DNA from: Gemmatimonadales bacterium UBA7889
Lineage (GTDB): Bacteria; Gemmatimonadota; Gemmatimonadetes; Longimicrobiales; Gaopeijiaceae
Direction: 5' to 3'
DNA length: 28,840 nt
Assembly: GCA_002501085.1 (NCBI GenBank)
Contig: DLRL01000038.1
Location: forward strand, 1-28,840
Positions 1 through 7,646 of this stretch are shown here, one piece after another. A program made the translations under genes and the position numbers. Numbering within the stretch: position 1 is the stretch's first letter; every line of letters begins with the position of its first letter. The notes under the pieces were generated by a model. It had not been told where the DNA came from. It did not search any database and worked only from the letters and a program-made list of their open reading frames with translations.

Positions 1-14
1 AATAGGAACAATGA

Positions 15-521
15 ATGCGACAATGCACACTTCTGGCAATTCTCGTCCTCGTATTAACCCCGGTGACAAGTGAGGGTCAAGTTCGTCTCATCGTCGGGGG
101 CGGGCTCAGTCAACCTAATGGTGACTTTACTAACCAGGTGAACACTGGGTTGCACGGTCGAGCCGGGCTGCAGGTTGGGGTGCCAGTATTCCCTGTCTCT
201 TTAAGGGGAGAGGGTGAGATCCATCAGTTTTCTAAGCCGACAGGGGCTGAGAATACAACGATGTTGAATGGTACTCTGAGTGCTGTACTTGGACTGGGAG
301 GTATAGGTCTGCAGCCGTATCTATTAGCAGGGATCGGAAGCTACCGTCTTGATGCCGGCGGGACAGAAGGGGCACAGACCAATCGTGGATTTCATGGTGG
401 TTTCGGTGTAGGAATTGGGGCCCTCGGTTTCGGTGGATTTGCTGAGATCCGCTTGGTCAGCATTAGCGGTGATACCGGAAACACACGGTATATACCTGTG
501 ACTTTGGGTTTACGTTTCTAG
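15..521 (+). CDS. Secreted outer-membrane beta-barrel-like protein, 168 aa
   Basis: Function unknown. Residues 1-21 form a clear Sec signal peptide: a short charged start, a Leu/Val/Ile-rich core, then a polar TSEGQ cleavage region. The mature part is rich in glycine with alternating hydrophobic and polar residues, such as LGLGGIGLQPYLLAGIGSY, and ends in LGLRF with a terminal Phe. That pattern is typical of small outer-membrane barrels of the OmpA/OmpW-like size class. An AGGA sequence at about 5-8 sits seven bases before the ATG and supports this start. Another ATG at base 11 is in a different frame. The gene points toward the convergent E1 gene, about 110 bases away, where I see only a weak 5-bp hairpin. 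The export call is fairly strong; the barrel call is inference from composition and the C-terminus. Confidence 0.75.
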   Translation: MRQCTLLAILVLVLTPVTSEGQVRLIVGGGLSQPNGDFTNQVNTGLHGRAGLQVGVPVFPVSLRGEGEIHQFSKPTGAENTTMLNGTLSAVLGLGGIGLQPYLLAGIGSYRLDAGGTEGAQTNRGFHGGFGVGIGALGFGGFAEIRLVSISGDTGNTRYIPVTLGLRF

Positions 522-631
522 CAAGGCGTTTGGAATTCTCACCATTCGAGTCACACCCTGAGTCTTAGACTGTCGCAGTCGATTATGCACTCTGGTAAGA
601 CAAAAACTGTGGATCAGAATAGTGCCAAGGC

Positions 632-2767
632 TTAGTACTTAGAGAGTTCGACGATTGCATCTACAACGTCTGTGACTTGCGGGAGTATGGCGGCTTCGAC
701 TTGGGGTGCATAGGCCACCCAAGTATCCATTGAGGCTACCCTCTTTACCGGTCCGTCGAGCCATGGAAACAACTCGTCAGCGATACGTGCTGCGATCTCT
801 GACCCGATCCCCCACGAAAGGCTGTCTTCGTGAACGATGACGACCTTGCTGGTTTTTTTCACCGACTCTGCAATGCAGTCCATGTCGAATGGTTGTACGG
901 TTCTGAGGTCGATAACTTCAGCCTCGATTGAGTGCTCATTTGAAGCGACTGAAGCCGCGTCGAGGCTGCGCTTCACTAGGGCTCCACAGGTGACGATGGT
1001 GATGTCCGAGCCCTCTCTCCGAACTTTCGCTTTACCGAACGGAATCATGAAATCTGGCCCAGGATTGCGACCCTTGTTGTAGACCTGCCGATAGAGGTGT
1101 TTATGCTCAAGGAAGAGTACGGGGTCATCACAGCGGATTGCTGTGCGAAGCAGGCCGTTCGCATCTTCTGCAGTTGCAGGCATACAAACGTGGATTCCAG
1201 GCGTATGAGTGAATAGCGTCTCACCAGTCTGGGAGTGGTAAATCGCCCCACCCTTGAGATAGCCACCATAAGTCGTACGAACTACTAATGGTGCCGAATA
1301 CGTTCCATTAGAGCGGTAATGGATTGTCGCGAGCTCATTTCTCAACTGATTCATTGCGGGCCAGATGTAGTCGAAGAATTGGATTTCTACGACAGGCCGC
1401 AGTCCCCGCATAGCCTGTCCGATTCCGCGGCCTATGATATTGGCTTCCGCGAGAGGGGTATTGTACACACGCTCAGATCCGAATTGCTTCTGTAAACCAT
1501 GTGTGACCTTGAACACACCTCCCTTGCCCTTCACCTCAGATAGTGCTTCTTCGCGGGATGCATCAGCGATATCCTGACCAAAAACAGTGATTCTCGGATC
1601 TCGCTCCATCTCGCTCTTGATACAAGCATTCAGGAGATCGACCATTGTCAGAAGATTGTCGTCACCGTACTGAGGGTCATCCTCTGTGTCGAAATCTGAA
1701 GAAGTAGGATCAGAATCTTCTGAAAAGAGATACCGCATTGCAGTTTCTGGGCCAGCTTGCGGAGAAGCCAGTGCTTCATCAGCAGCGGATGCGACTTCCT
1801 CTCCAACTTCCAATTCTAACCCTTCAAGTTCTTCCGCTGTTGTGACCTGGTTTTCAAGTAGTAGTGTAGAGGTCCGGGTTAGCGGGTCACGGAGGTCTTG
1901 AGCAGCTAGCTCTTTCTCAGTGCGATAGGCTCGCTCGTCATCAGACATTGAATGCGAGTGCGGTCTAGTACAGTGTGCGTGGATAAAGGCAGGTGCCCGC
2001 TGTTCCCGGGCGTGCGTGATGGCAGCGCCAGCAGCTCGATAAGAGTCCACAATGTCCGTACCATCACATTCCACTATATAAAGGTTTGGAAAGCCAGAGA
2101 CCAGCTGCGATATACTTCCTCCGGCTGTTTGAACCTCTACTGGGACACTGATCGCGTACTCGTTGTCCTCAATCACGAAGACTATCGGAAGGCTGAGGTT
2201 ACATGCTGTGTTGAGTGACTCCCAGAATTCCCCTTCGGATGTTTGTCCTTCACCACTGCAGACTAACACGATCTCGTCTTCGTCAAAGCTATGGATGAGG
2301 TCTTGTAGTCCAGGGATGTTAGAGATCTTGGTGTCTGCTTCAGCTGCCCCAACGGCCTGGAGGAACTGAGTTGCGACCACGGAAGAGCTACTCGCTATGT
2401 TCAGCCGAACATCACTGAAATGACAGGGCATCTGTCTGCCACCAGTTGCCGGATCATCTCCGGAACCCACTGCTGCGAGAAGATGGTCAAGCGGGGTTTG
2501 TCCAAGGGAGAGTACTAGCGCGCGATCTCGATAATGAGTGAAGAACCAATCACTTCCAGGACGACAATGCTCAGCAATCGCAACACCGATGGCTTCGTGT
2601 CCTGCACCTGATATCTGAAAGAAAGTCTTGTTTTGCTTTCTTAAGCTGATCTCCCGTTCATCGATTTTTCGGGAGGTCAGCATTGTACGGTAGAAGCGCA
2701 GAAGCTGCTCGTGGGACAGGCCCGCGAGATCGTCAGCTTGGAGGATCTCCTTCTCTTGGGTCGCCAT
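632..2767 (-). CDS. Fused 2-oxoacid dehydrogenase E1 alpha-beta (thiamine-diphosphate dependent), 711 aa
   Basis: This is the E1 decarboxylase of a 2-oxoacid dehydrogenase complex, with the alpha and beta subunits in one chain. The alpha half (about residues 15-345) carries the thiamine-diphosphate motif as GEG at 172-174, followed by DN at 201-202 (family usual GDG...NN), plus HYRDRA at 78-83 and the phosphorylation-loop-like HSHSMSDDE at 271-279. The beta half starts near residue 371 (LLTMVDLLNACIKSEM) and has the transketolase pyrimidine and C-terminal folds. A Ser/Asp/Glu-rich linker (about 348-370) joins them. Fused E1 proteins of this size are usually annotated as branched-chain 2-oxoisovalerate or pyruvate-type E1; substrate cannot be fixed from sequence alone. 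No E2 or E3 gene lies in the window. A GGAG just before the ATG supports the start. It lies 68 bases downstream of the DUF255 gene on the same strand. Confidence 0.92.
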   Translation of the reverse strand: MATQEKEILQADDLAGLSHEQLLRFYRTMLTSRKIDEREISLRKQNKTFFQISGAGHEAIGVAIAEHCRPGSDWFFTHYRDRALVLSLGQTPLDHLLAAVGSGDDPATGGRQMPCHFSDVRLNIASSSSVVATQFLQAVGAAEADTKISNIPGLQDLIHSFDEDEIVLVCSGEGQTSEGEFWESLNTACNLSLPIVFVIEDNEYAISVPVEVQTAGGSISQLVSGFPNLYIVECDGTDIVDSYRAAGAAITHAREQRAPAFIHAHCTRPHSHSMSDDERAYRTEKELAAQDLRDPLTRTSTLLLENQVTTAEELEGLELEVGEEVASAADEALASPQAGPETAMRYLFSEDSDPTSSDFDTEDDPQYGDDNLLTMVDLLNACIKSEMERDPRITVFGQDIADASREEALSEVKGKGGVFKVTHGLQKQFGSERVYNTPLAEANIIGRGIGQAMRGLRPVVEIQFFDYIWPAMNQLRNELATIHYRSNGTYSAPLVVRTTYGGYLKGGAIYHSQTGETLFTHTPGIHVCMPATAEDANGLLRTAIRCDDPVLFLEHKHLYRQVYNKGRNPGPDFMIPFGKAKVRREGSDITIVTCGALVKRSLDAASVASNEHSIEAEVIDLRTVQPFDMDCIAESVKKTSKVVIVHEDSLSWGIGSEIAARIADELFPWLDGPVKRVASMDTWVAYAPQVEAAILPQVTDVVDAIVELSKY

Positions 2768-2835
2768 TTACTCCGGTGTGGAGGGTTGGGACAGGCCCCT
2801 AAGATAGCCAACAGCCTGATGCTGCGAAGGGGTGA

Positions 2836-4890
2836 TTACTGTGCGCACAATTGAAGCATCTGGTTACGTAGTTGGTCTGGGTCTGTAACAGGTAGATCAC
2901 AGACGTATTCTCGACAGACATATGCTGTGGGATTTTTTACTAACGTGCGTTGTCCTTCGAGGAGTGGTATACCAGTTACTTCCTCGCCTGGAGGTCCACC
3001 CACGATCGTTAAGTTTCGGGCTGGTACGCTGTGCGCAGCCTGGATCAGGCTCCTTGTGCGAGGATCGGAAGACTTCCCGACTATGGCCACTTCTAGAGGA
3101 GGGGCTAGCGAGCGGTCAGCCACGGACAGCATTCTTCCGAATGCCGGACCAAATCGTATCAGGGCGTCTCCGTCTCTCTCAAAACTTGATAGAGCCAGTT
3201 CATTATACCGGCGGTTATCAAATATATATCCGGCTCGGATGAGGAGCTCAGAAGCTAGGGAAGCACCGGATGGCGTTGCGTTATCCAAGGGATCTCTCGG
3301 GCGGAATATCAACGTCTCACCATCATTAGGGGTGTCATAGAACGCATTGTCTTCCTCCTCCCAGAAACGTTCGATCATTTCATCACAAAGTTTCCGGATA
3401 GCGGTGAGCCAACGCAGTTCGAGAGTTGCTGCGTGCACAGAAAGCAGTGCGTTACCAAGCGCAGCATAGTCCTCCAAAAAGGCTGGAATCTTTGCCACTC
3501 CATCGGTCAGCACTCTCATCAACTGACCTCTAGGACGGAGTTCTGTCCAAATCCACTCCGCTGCCGTAGATGCTGTGTCGACGAACTCCCATCTATTTAG
3601 AGTCGGGCCAGCTTCGGCAAATGCTCTAATTGCCATAGAGTTCCAGGAGACGAGGATCTTCTCGTCACGGAATGGAGGTTCACGTGAATCTCGTTTCTCA
3701 AGGAGAATTCCGCGCTGATACTTGAGGGTTTCCTCTAGTTGTTTCCGGGTGATTTTCTCTGATCGGGACACTGCATCAAGTTCGTGCGGAAGGTGCAGGA
3801 TATTTCGACCTTCGAAATTTCCTGCCTCAGATACGTCATACACGCGGGCGAAAAGTCTTGCCTCTTCAGATCCAAGTGCTGACTCCAACTCCTGCAGTGT
3901 CCACACATAGAAGAGGCCCTCCTCTCCCTCCGAATCAGCATCACGGGCGGCATAAAATCCCCCCTCCGGCGCTTGCATATCCTCTGTTAGATAGTCGAGT
4001 GTTTGCCCAGCGATAACCCTGAGGTCTTCCATACCGGTTAACCGGTATGCATCCACATATGCTTTAGCCAGCAATCCATTGTCGTAAAGCATTTTTTCGA
4101 AGTGTGGAACTAGCCAGCGATCATCAACTGAATATCGGTGGAACCCCCCAGCCAGATGGTCTCTCATACCTCCTGCGGCCATCTGTCGTAAAGTGAAGAC
4201 CACCATCTCGAGTGCGGCCTCATCACGCTCACGGAGGTGCTGTCTCAACAATAATTCGAGAGTGACGGGTTGTGGGAATTTAGGGGCGCGTCCAAAGCCT
4301 CCATGCACAGGGTCATATTGATTGGTAAGTGTGCGATATGCCCCGGTGATAGCATCTGAGAGTGAAGCGTCAGTTTCCCTTGTGTCTGCAGATGCCCTTC
4401 TTATGGCTGCTAACAATTTTTCTCCGGCTCCTCTTACGTCATCCGGTCGTGTTTTGTAAGCGTCAGCGGCAGCCCGAAGAACTTGAGTGAACGACGGGAT
4501 GCCTTGGTGGGGTACTGGGGGAAAGTAGGTGCCTCCGTAGAACGGAGTGCCTTCTGGAGTAAGGAACGCCGTGAGTGGCCATCCTCCTCCACCTGTCATA
4601 GCCTGCACTGCCTTCATATAGATCTGGTCGATGTCCGGACGCTCTTCCCGATCCACCTTCACATTTACGAAGAGTTCATTCATCAGCGCTGCTACAGTGT
4701 TGTCCTCAAAGGACTCGCGCTCCATTACATGACACCAGTGACATGCGGAGTATCCAATAGACAGAAGAATCGGTTTGTTCTGAACGCGTGCAAGTGAGGT
4801 TGCTTCTTCGCCCCACGGGTACCAGTCAACCGGGTTTTGGGCGTGTTGCAGGAGGTAAGGGCTGGTCTCTTGGGCTAGTCGATTGGCCAT
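2836..4890 (-). CDS. DUF255 thioredoxin-domain protein (YyaL/SPATA20 family), 684 aa
   Basis: Full-length member of the YyaL/spermatogenesis-associated protein 20 family, which joins an N-terminal thioredoxin-like DUF255 domain to an (alpha/alpha)6-barrel resembling sugar epimerases and hydrolases. The hallmark start RLAQETSPYLLQHAQNPVDW, the redox-like motif CHWCH at residues 50-54 and DREERPDIDQIYM are all present. GGWPLTAFLTPEG and YGGTYFPP follow in the usual order. The barrel holds HFEKMLYDN and ISWNS-like motifs (here ILVSWNSMAIRAFAEA). Biochemical function is unknown across the family. The ATG has no strong Shine-Dalgarno sequence before it, but the protein starts exactly where family members do. 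The gene is divergent from the 5015 gene, so its promoter should lie in 4891-5014. Confidence 0.93.
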   Translation of the reverse strand: MANRLAQETSPYLLQHAQNPVDWYPWGEEATSLARVQNKPILLSIGYSACHWCHVMERESFEDNTVAALMNELFVNVKVDREERPDIDQIYMKAVQAMTGGGGWPLTAFLTPEGTPFYGGTYFPPVPHQGIPSFTQVLRAAADAYKTRPDDVRGAGEKLLAAIRRASADTRETDASLSDAITGAYRTLTNQYDPVHGGFGRAPKFPQPVTLELLLRQHLRERDEAALEMVVFTLRQMAAGGMRDHLAGGFHRYSVDDRWLVPHFEKMLYDNGLLAKAYVDAYRLTGMEDLRVIAGQTLDYLTEDMQAPEGGFYAARDADSEGEEGLFYVWTLQELESALGSEEARLFARVYDVSEAGNFEGRNILHLPHELDAVSRSEKITRKQLEETLKYQRGILLEKRDSREPPFRDEKILVSWNSMAIRAFAEAGPTLNRWEFVDTASTAAEWIWTELRPRGQLMRVLTDGVAKIPAFLEDYAALGNALLSVHAATLELRWLTAIRKLCDEMIERFWEEEDNAFYDTPNDGETLIFRPRDPLDNATPSGASLASELLIRAGYIFDNRRYNELALSSFERDGDALIRFGPAFGRMLSVADRSLAPPLEVAIVGKSSDPRTRSLIQAAHSVPARNLTIVGGPPGEEVTGIPLLEGQRTLVKNPTAYVCREYVCDLPVTDPDQLRNQMLQLCAQ

Positions 4891-5014
4891 TAGGTTTCAG
4901 TTATGGGTAAGGCCACACATTAGCGTTAGAGCGGAGTGGCCAAAAGGAAAATGAGCCTCTGGGCTTCAAGAAAATCGTTGTAGAGCAGTTGAAGGCGACC
5001 TAGATTCAGAGATC

Positions 5015-5326
5015 ATGGCTGCCATCCCAGGCAGTCACTACCTCGAACAAATAGAGGGACTAGCCCTGTACCTGAAAATGGCGGGACTAGCGCTTAGGCG
5101 CCCACGCACGGTTCCGTATCTGCTGCAGGCTGCATGGGCATTTCGATCTCGCGATTGGTATCGCAGGCCCCCATTTCTTCCTTTGCCTCCTGCATCGTAT
5201 ATGAAATGGAGAATGGAGACGGCTTATGGGGATCCAGAAGCGGTCCCAACAGATGATGAGCTTGAACGGTATCTCCTTTGGACAGCGCGGATGAGAAGCC
5301 AGATGAAGCAGAGGGACAGTGGCTAA
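5015..5326 (+). CDS. Conserved-looking unknown small protein, 103 aa
   Basis: I do not recognise a domain. The protein has no signal peptide. It is rich in Trp, Tyr, Arg and Pro, with an amphipathic stretch at residues 10-45 (YLKMAGLALRRPRTVPYLLQ) and a charged segment near the C-terminus (SYMKWRMETAYGDPEAV, then DDELERYLLW). The composition suggests a soluble or peripheral membrane protein. It overlaps the next gene by eight bases, and that gene in turn overlaps the VTT gene, so the three are probably translated as a coupled unit. The Shine-Dalgarno sequence is weak (AGAG seven bases before the ATG). A very short ORF with a better ribosome site lies upstream at 4951-4983. That this is a gene is supported by the tight packing and by compositional coherence, not by homology I can name. 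Confidence 0.7.
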   Translation: MAAIPGSHYLEQIEGLALYLKMAGLALRRPRTVPYLLQAAWAFRSRDWYRRPPFLPLPPASYMKWRMETAYGDPEAVPTDDELERYLLWTARMRSQMKQRDSG

Positions 5327-5693
5327 GGTTTCACTGCTTCTAATAGTCGGGATTTTTGCGGTCTACTACTTCCCGGATTCTCGACTGATGCTTCTGGATG
5401 CGACAGAGCCACTAGTCTTGCCAGTCATAAAATCGGGTGCCCTAGAAGAGATGGAGCGCATCGGGCGGAACGTGATTGACTATGAAAGTCTTACAGGAGA
5501 CGTCCCAGATCGCGGTGACTGGGTCTCTTGGCTCGATTTTCGCTATACACTCGACGAGCAGCGACGTGATCCCTGGGGTTCGGTGTATGAGCTTGGCGTT
5601 ACCACTGATTCAGTGATGATCATTTCCTATGGTCCTGACCGGGTACGTGGAACGGAGGACGATTTCAATTTCGTTACAGGACGTGGCCGGTGA
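5319..5693 (+). CDS. GspG-like (type II secretion pseudopilin C-domain) membrane-anchored protein, 124 aa
   Basis: One N-terminal membrane segment (residues 3-17, VSLLLIVGIFAVYYF) is followed by a soluble domain. The end (about residues 82-118) matches the major pseudopilin GspG C-terminus: DPWGSVYELGV, then ISYGPDRVRGTEDDFNF, which is the calcium-binding-type loop of GspG. The N-terminus lacks the prepilin peptidase signature (Gly followed by Phe-Thr-Leu-Ile-Glu), so it is probably not processed and assembled as an ordinary pseudopilin. The start is GTG at 5319, with GAGGG just upstream inside the previous gene. The ORF overlaps the preceding gene by eight bases and the next by one. No other secretion-system gene is in the window. 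The likely role is a membrane-anchored periplasmic protein; its partner is unknown. Confidence 0.75.
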   Translation: MAKVSLLLIVGIFAVYYFPDSRLMLLDATEPLVLPVIKSGALEEMERIGRNVIDYESLTGDVPDRGDWVSWLDFRYTLDEQRRDPWGSVYELGVTTDSVMIISYGPDRVRGTEDDFNFVTGRGR

Positions 5694-6223
5694 TGAAGAA
5701 GCGCATTGTGAGGGTGGTCCTGCCGGCTGTCATTGCCATTGCACTCGTCTCCTATACGCTTGGCCAAGAAATCCTCGCGGGTCGTAGTCCCAGCCTCTCG
5801 TCCTTTGCGCTAATCCACTTCGCTGGGTACCTCTTTTTTCTCTTAATGCCGGTAGAGGCACTGGTCCCAATCTATCAAGTAGAGGGACATGCTGGAGCGA
5901 CACTAATCCTCATCGCTGTCTCCACAGCGATCGCTGGTGAAGTCATCGATTACTGTATCGGAAGAGCGGTTAGTGACCGAGTGATTCATAACCTGATCGG
6001 TGAGATGCGCTACATACGTTTCAAGGGCAGCATCAAGAAGTGGGGAGGTTGGGCCATCTTATTTTTTAACCTCTTTCCTCTCTCGTCTTCGGTTCTGTCG
6101 TTGGTGGCAGGAATGATGCGATACAGTGCTCGCCGGGCCCTTCTGTACAGCGTGGCTGGCCTGACATTAAAGTATGTTACAATCGTTTATTTGGTCGATC
6201 TGGTATCTTCGTGGATGGCGTGA
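5693..6223 (+). CDS. VTT/DedA-like (SNARE-associated) polytopic membrane protein, 176 aa
   Basis: Several hydrophobic segments (about residues 7-24, 38-58, 64-84, 115-140 and 150-172) and a central VTT-like pattern suggest a small DedA/YqaA-type integral membrane protein. The stretch LFFNLFPLSSSVLSLVAGMM corresponds to the family motif of a Pro-containing re-entrant loop followed by AG-M. The family includes lipid scramblase or flippase candidates; substrate here is unknown. The start is taken as the ATG at 5693, inside TGATG where the stop of the previous gene overlaps by one base. A GTG one codon earlier (5690) is in frame and would add one residue. The very short spacing implies co-translation with the GspG-like gene. 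Confidence 0.72.
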   Translation: MKKRIVRVVLPAVIAIALVSYTLGQEILAGRSPSLSSFALIHFAGYLFFLLMPVEALVPIYQVEGHAGATLILIAVSTAIAGEVIDYCIGRAVSDRVIHNLIGEMRYIRFKGSIKKWGGWAILFFNLFPLSSSVLSLVAGMMRYSARRALLYSVAGLTLKYVTIVYLVDLVSSWMA

Positions 6224-6261
6224 AGGCCTTCCTCACGCATGCCCGTGGGCTGGCCTGGCAT

Positions 6262-6270
6262 AGGGAGGGA
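6262..6270 (+). promoter_or_regulatory. Strong ribosome-binding site for coaE-PHP
   Basis: AGGGAGGGA lies eight bases before the TTG at 6279. It is the reason to accept that TTG as the start, because the nucleotide-binding P-loop begins only seven residues later and no ATG is available upstream in frame. Confidence 0.6.
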
Positions 6271-6278
6271 GTTGCCGC

Positions 6279-7541
6279 TTGCTGAACATCGCACTCACCG
6301 GCAACGTTGCCTCTGGGAAGTCAACTGTCGCTGCGCAATGGGCCAAATCAGGGGTTCCCATAATCAGTGCTGACGAATTGTCTCGGCTAGTGGTGCTCCC
6401 GGGAACCCCAGGACTCCAGGCGGTACGCAACGCATTCGGTGATGAAATCCTTGCTGCTGATGGGACGCTCGACCGTGCACGCCTCCGTGCGATTATCCTC
6501 TCAGATGAAAATGCCCGTAGAAAGCTGGAGGGGATCCTTCATCCATTGATTTGGGAGCGACGAGACCAGTGGTTAGAAGCTAGGCATATTGAAGGAGAGG
6601 ACTTAGTTGTCTCTGAGATCCCCCTGCTTTTTGAAACAGGCAGGGAGGACGATTTCGATGTGATAGTGTTTGTCGATGCTGGCGAGAGTGAGCGGATTCA
6701 GCGTTTGATTCAGACTCGTGAGTTGAATATTGAAGAAGCTAGACGGCTTATTGGGGTTCAGATCAAAGCCTCTGTCAAGCAGTCAAAGGCAGATTATGTC
6801 CTCCAAAATAACGGCACACTAGAAGATCTGAATTCAGCAGCCAGTGAATTACTAAAGGAGCTCCAATCCCGTGCAGATATGGGAACATTGTGCATGGACC
6901 TTCATCTTCACACTGCTGGGAGTTTCGATTGTTTGTCTGATCCGGATGCTGTTCTTGATACTGCACTTGAACGAGGGTTGGGCCGTATTGCGATAACTGA
7001 TCACAACGAGTTGGATGCTGCTCTGCGCATGGCCGACGCATACCCTGACCTGGTCATTCCAGGAGAGGAGATCAAGACTGCGGAGTCCGTTGATGTGATC
7101 GGCCTATATTTGTCGGAATTAATCCCAAAGGGTACCCCTGCGATGGAAACGATCGAGAGAATTCGTGAACAGGGAGGTATCCCGTATCTTCCGCATCCTT
7201 ATGCGGCTGGTAAGAAAGGGGCGGACGGACGATTTGCAGAGATGTTGGCTCCTCTCTGTGATGTCGTGGAAATCTTTAATGCGCGATTGCACCAGCCTAA
7301 GCAAAACCGATTGGCGAAAGAGCTTGCAGACCGCCATGGGAGTCTTCGTGGCGGCGGCTCGGATGCACACACATTGAGAGAGTTGGGTTCGGTCTCGGTT
7401 GAAGTACAACCACATCCCAACCAGGCTTCTTCTCTTCGTTTAGCTTTGGCCAAGGGACGTGTTACAGGAACCGCCTCGTCACACATCGTCCATATTGCAT
7501 CGACATGGGCTAAGTTGCGGAAGAAGTTGCCCATAGCATAA
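6279..7541 (+). CDS. coaE: Dephospho-CoA kinase fused to a PHP-family phosphoesterase, 420 aa
   Basis: Residues 1-198 are dephospho-CoA kinase, the last step of CoA synthesis (ATP-dependent 3'-phosphorylation of dephospho-CoA). Visible are the P-loop GNVASGKST (8-16), D32 in the ISADELSR motif, ILHPLIW (86-92) and the ADYVLQNNGTLEDL end. Residues 205-400 are a complete PHP domain with its metal ligands: DLHLH (207-211), TDHNE (240-244), GEE (262-264), PHP (305-307) and SDAH (361-364). The best-characterised relatives of similar layout are TrpH/RNase AM-type enzymes that cleave 3',5'-pAp or trim RNA 5' ends. The frame is continuous, with no stop or start needed between domains. An internal ATG at 6879 has an AAAGGAG 18 bases before it, so a second internal start is possible but poorly spaced. 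CoaE alone is normally about 200 aa, so the fusion is the unusual point. NrnA follows directly. Confidence 0.9.
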   Translation: MLNIALTGNVASGKSTVAAQWAKSGVPIISADELSRLVVLPGTPGLQAVRNAFGDEILAADGTLDRARLRAIILSDENARRKLEGILHPLIWERRDQWLEARHIEGEDLVVSEIPLLFETGREDDFDVIVFVDAGESERIQRLIQTRELNIEEARRLIGVQIKASVKQSKADYVLQNNGTLEDLNSAASELLKELQSRADMGTLCMDLHLHTAGSFDCLSDPDAVLDTALERGLGRIAITDHNELDAALRMADAYPDLVIPGEEIKTAESVDVIGLYLSELIPKGTPAMETIERIREQGGIPYLPHPYAAGKKGADGRFAEMLAPLCDVVEIFNARLHQPKQNRLAKELADRHGSLRGGGSDAHTLRELGSVSVEVQPHPNQASSLRLALAKGRVTGTASSHIVHIASTWAKLRKKLPIA

Positions 7542-7595
7542 ACCTGACAGTCGAGTAGCGGCATCCTATCTATAGGCCCTAGCTTAAAGGGGTCA

Positions 7596-7618
7596 TTAGT
7601 CGCCGAAGCGGTGACTGA
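7596..7618 (+). other. Hairpin between coaE-PHP and nrnA
   Basis: AGTCGCCG (7598-7605), loop AAG, CGGTGACT (7609-7616) pair over eight bases with one G-U. Two more outer pairs extend the stem to ten. There is no T-run after it, so it is not a textbook intrinsic terminator. It may stabilise or process the transcript between the two genes. Confidence 0.4.
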
Positions 7619-7634
7619 ATAACCACCCTAGGGT

Positions 7635-7640
7635 CAGGAG
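7635..7640 (+). promoter_or_regulatory. Ribosome-binding site fixing the GTG start of nrnA
   Basis: CAGGAG lies six bases before the GTG at 7647 and supports that start over later in-frame codons. Confidence 0.55.
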
Positions 7641-7646
7641 CCCACG

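Noticed and set aside
568..580. Terminator between the first gene and the E1 gene
   Set aside because: GACTG-TCG-CAGTC is only five pairs with no T-run.
6871..6881. Separate start for the PHP gene, making CoaE and PHP two proteins
   Set aside because: GTG 6871 has a well-placed AAAGGAG but is in another frame; ATG 6879 is in frame but 18 bases from it; the fused frame has no stop, so fusion is simpler.
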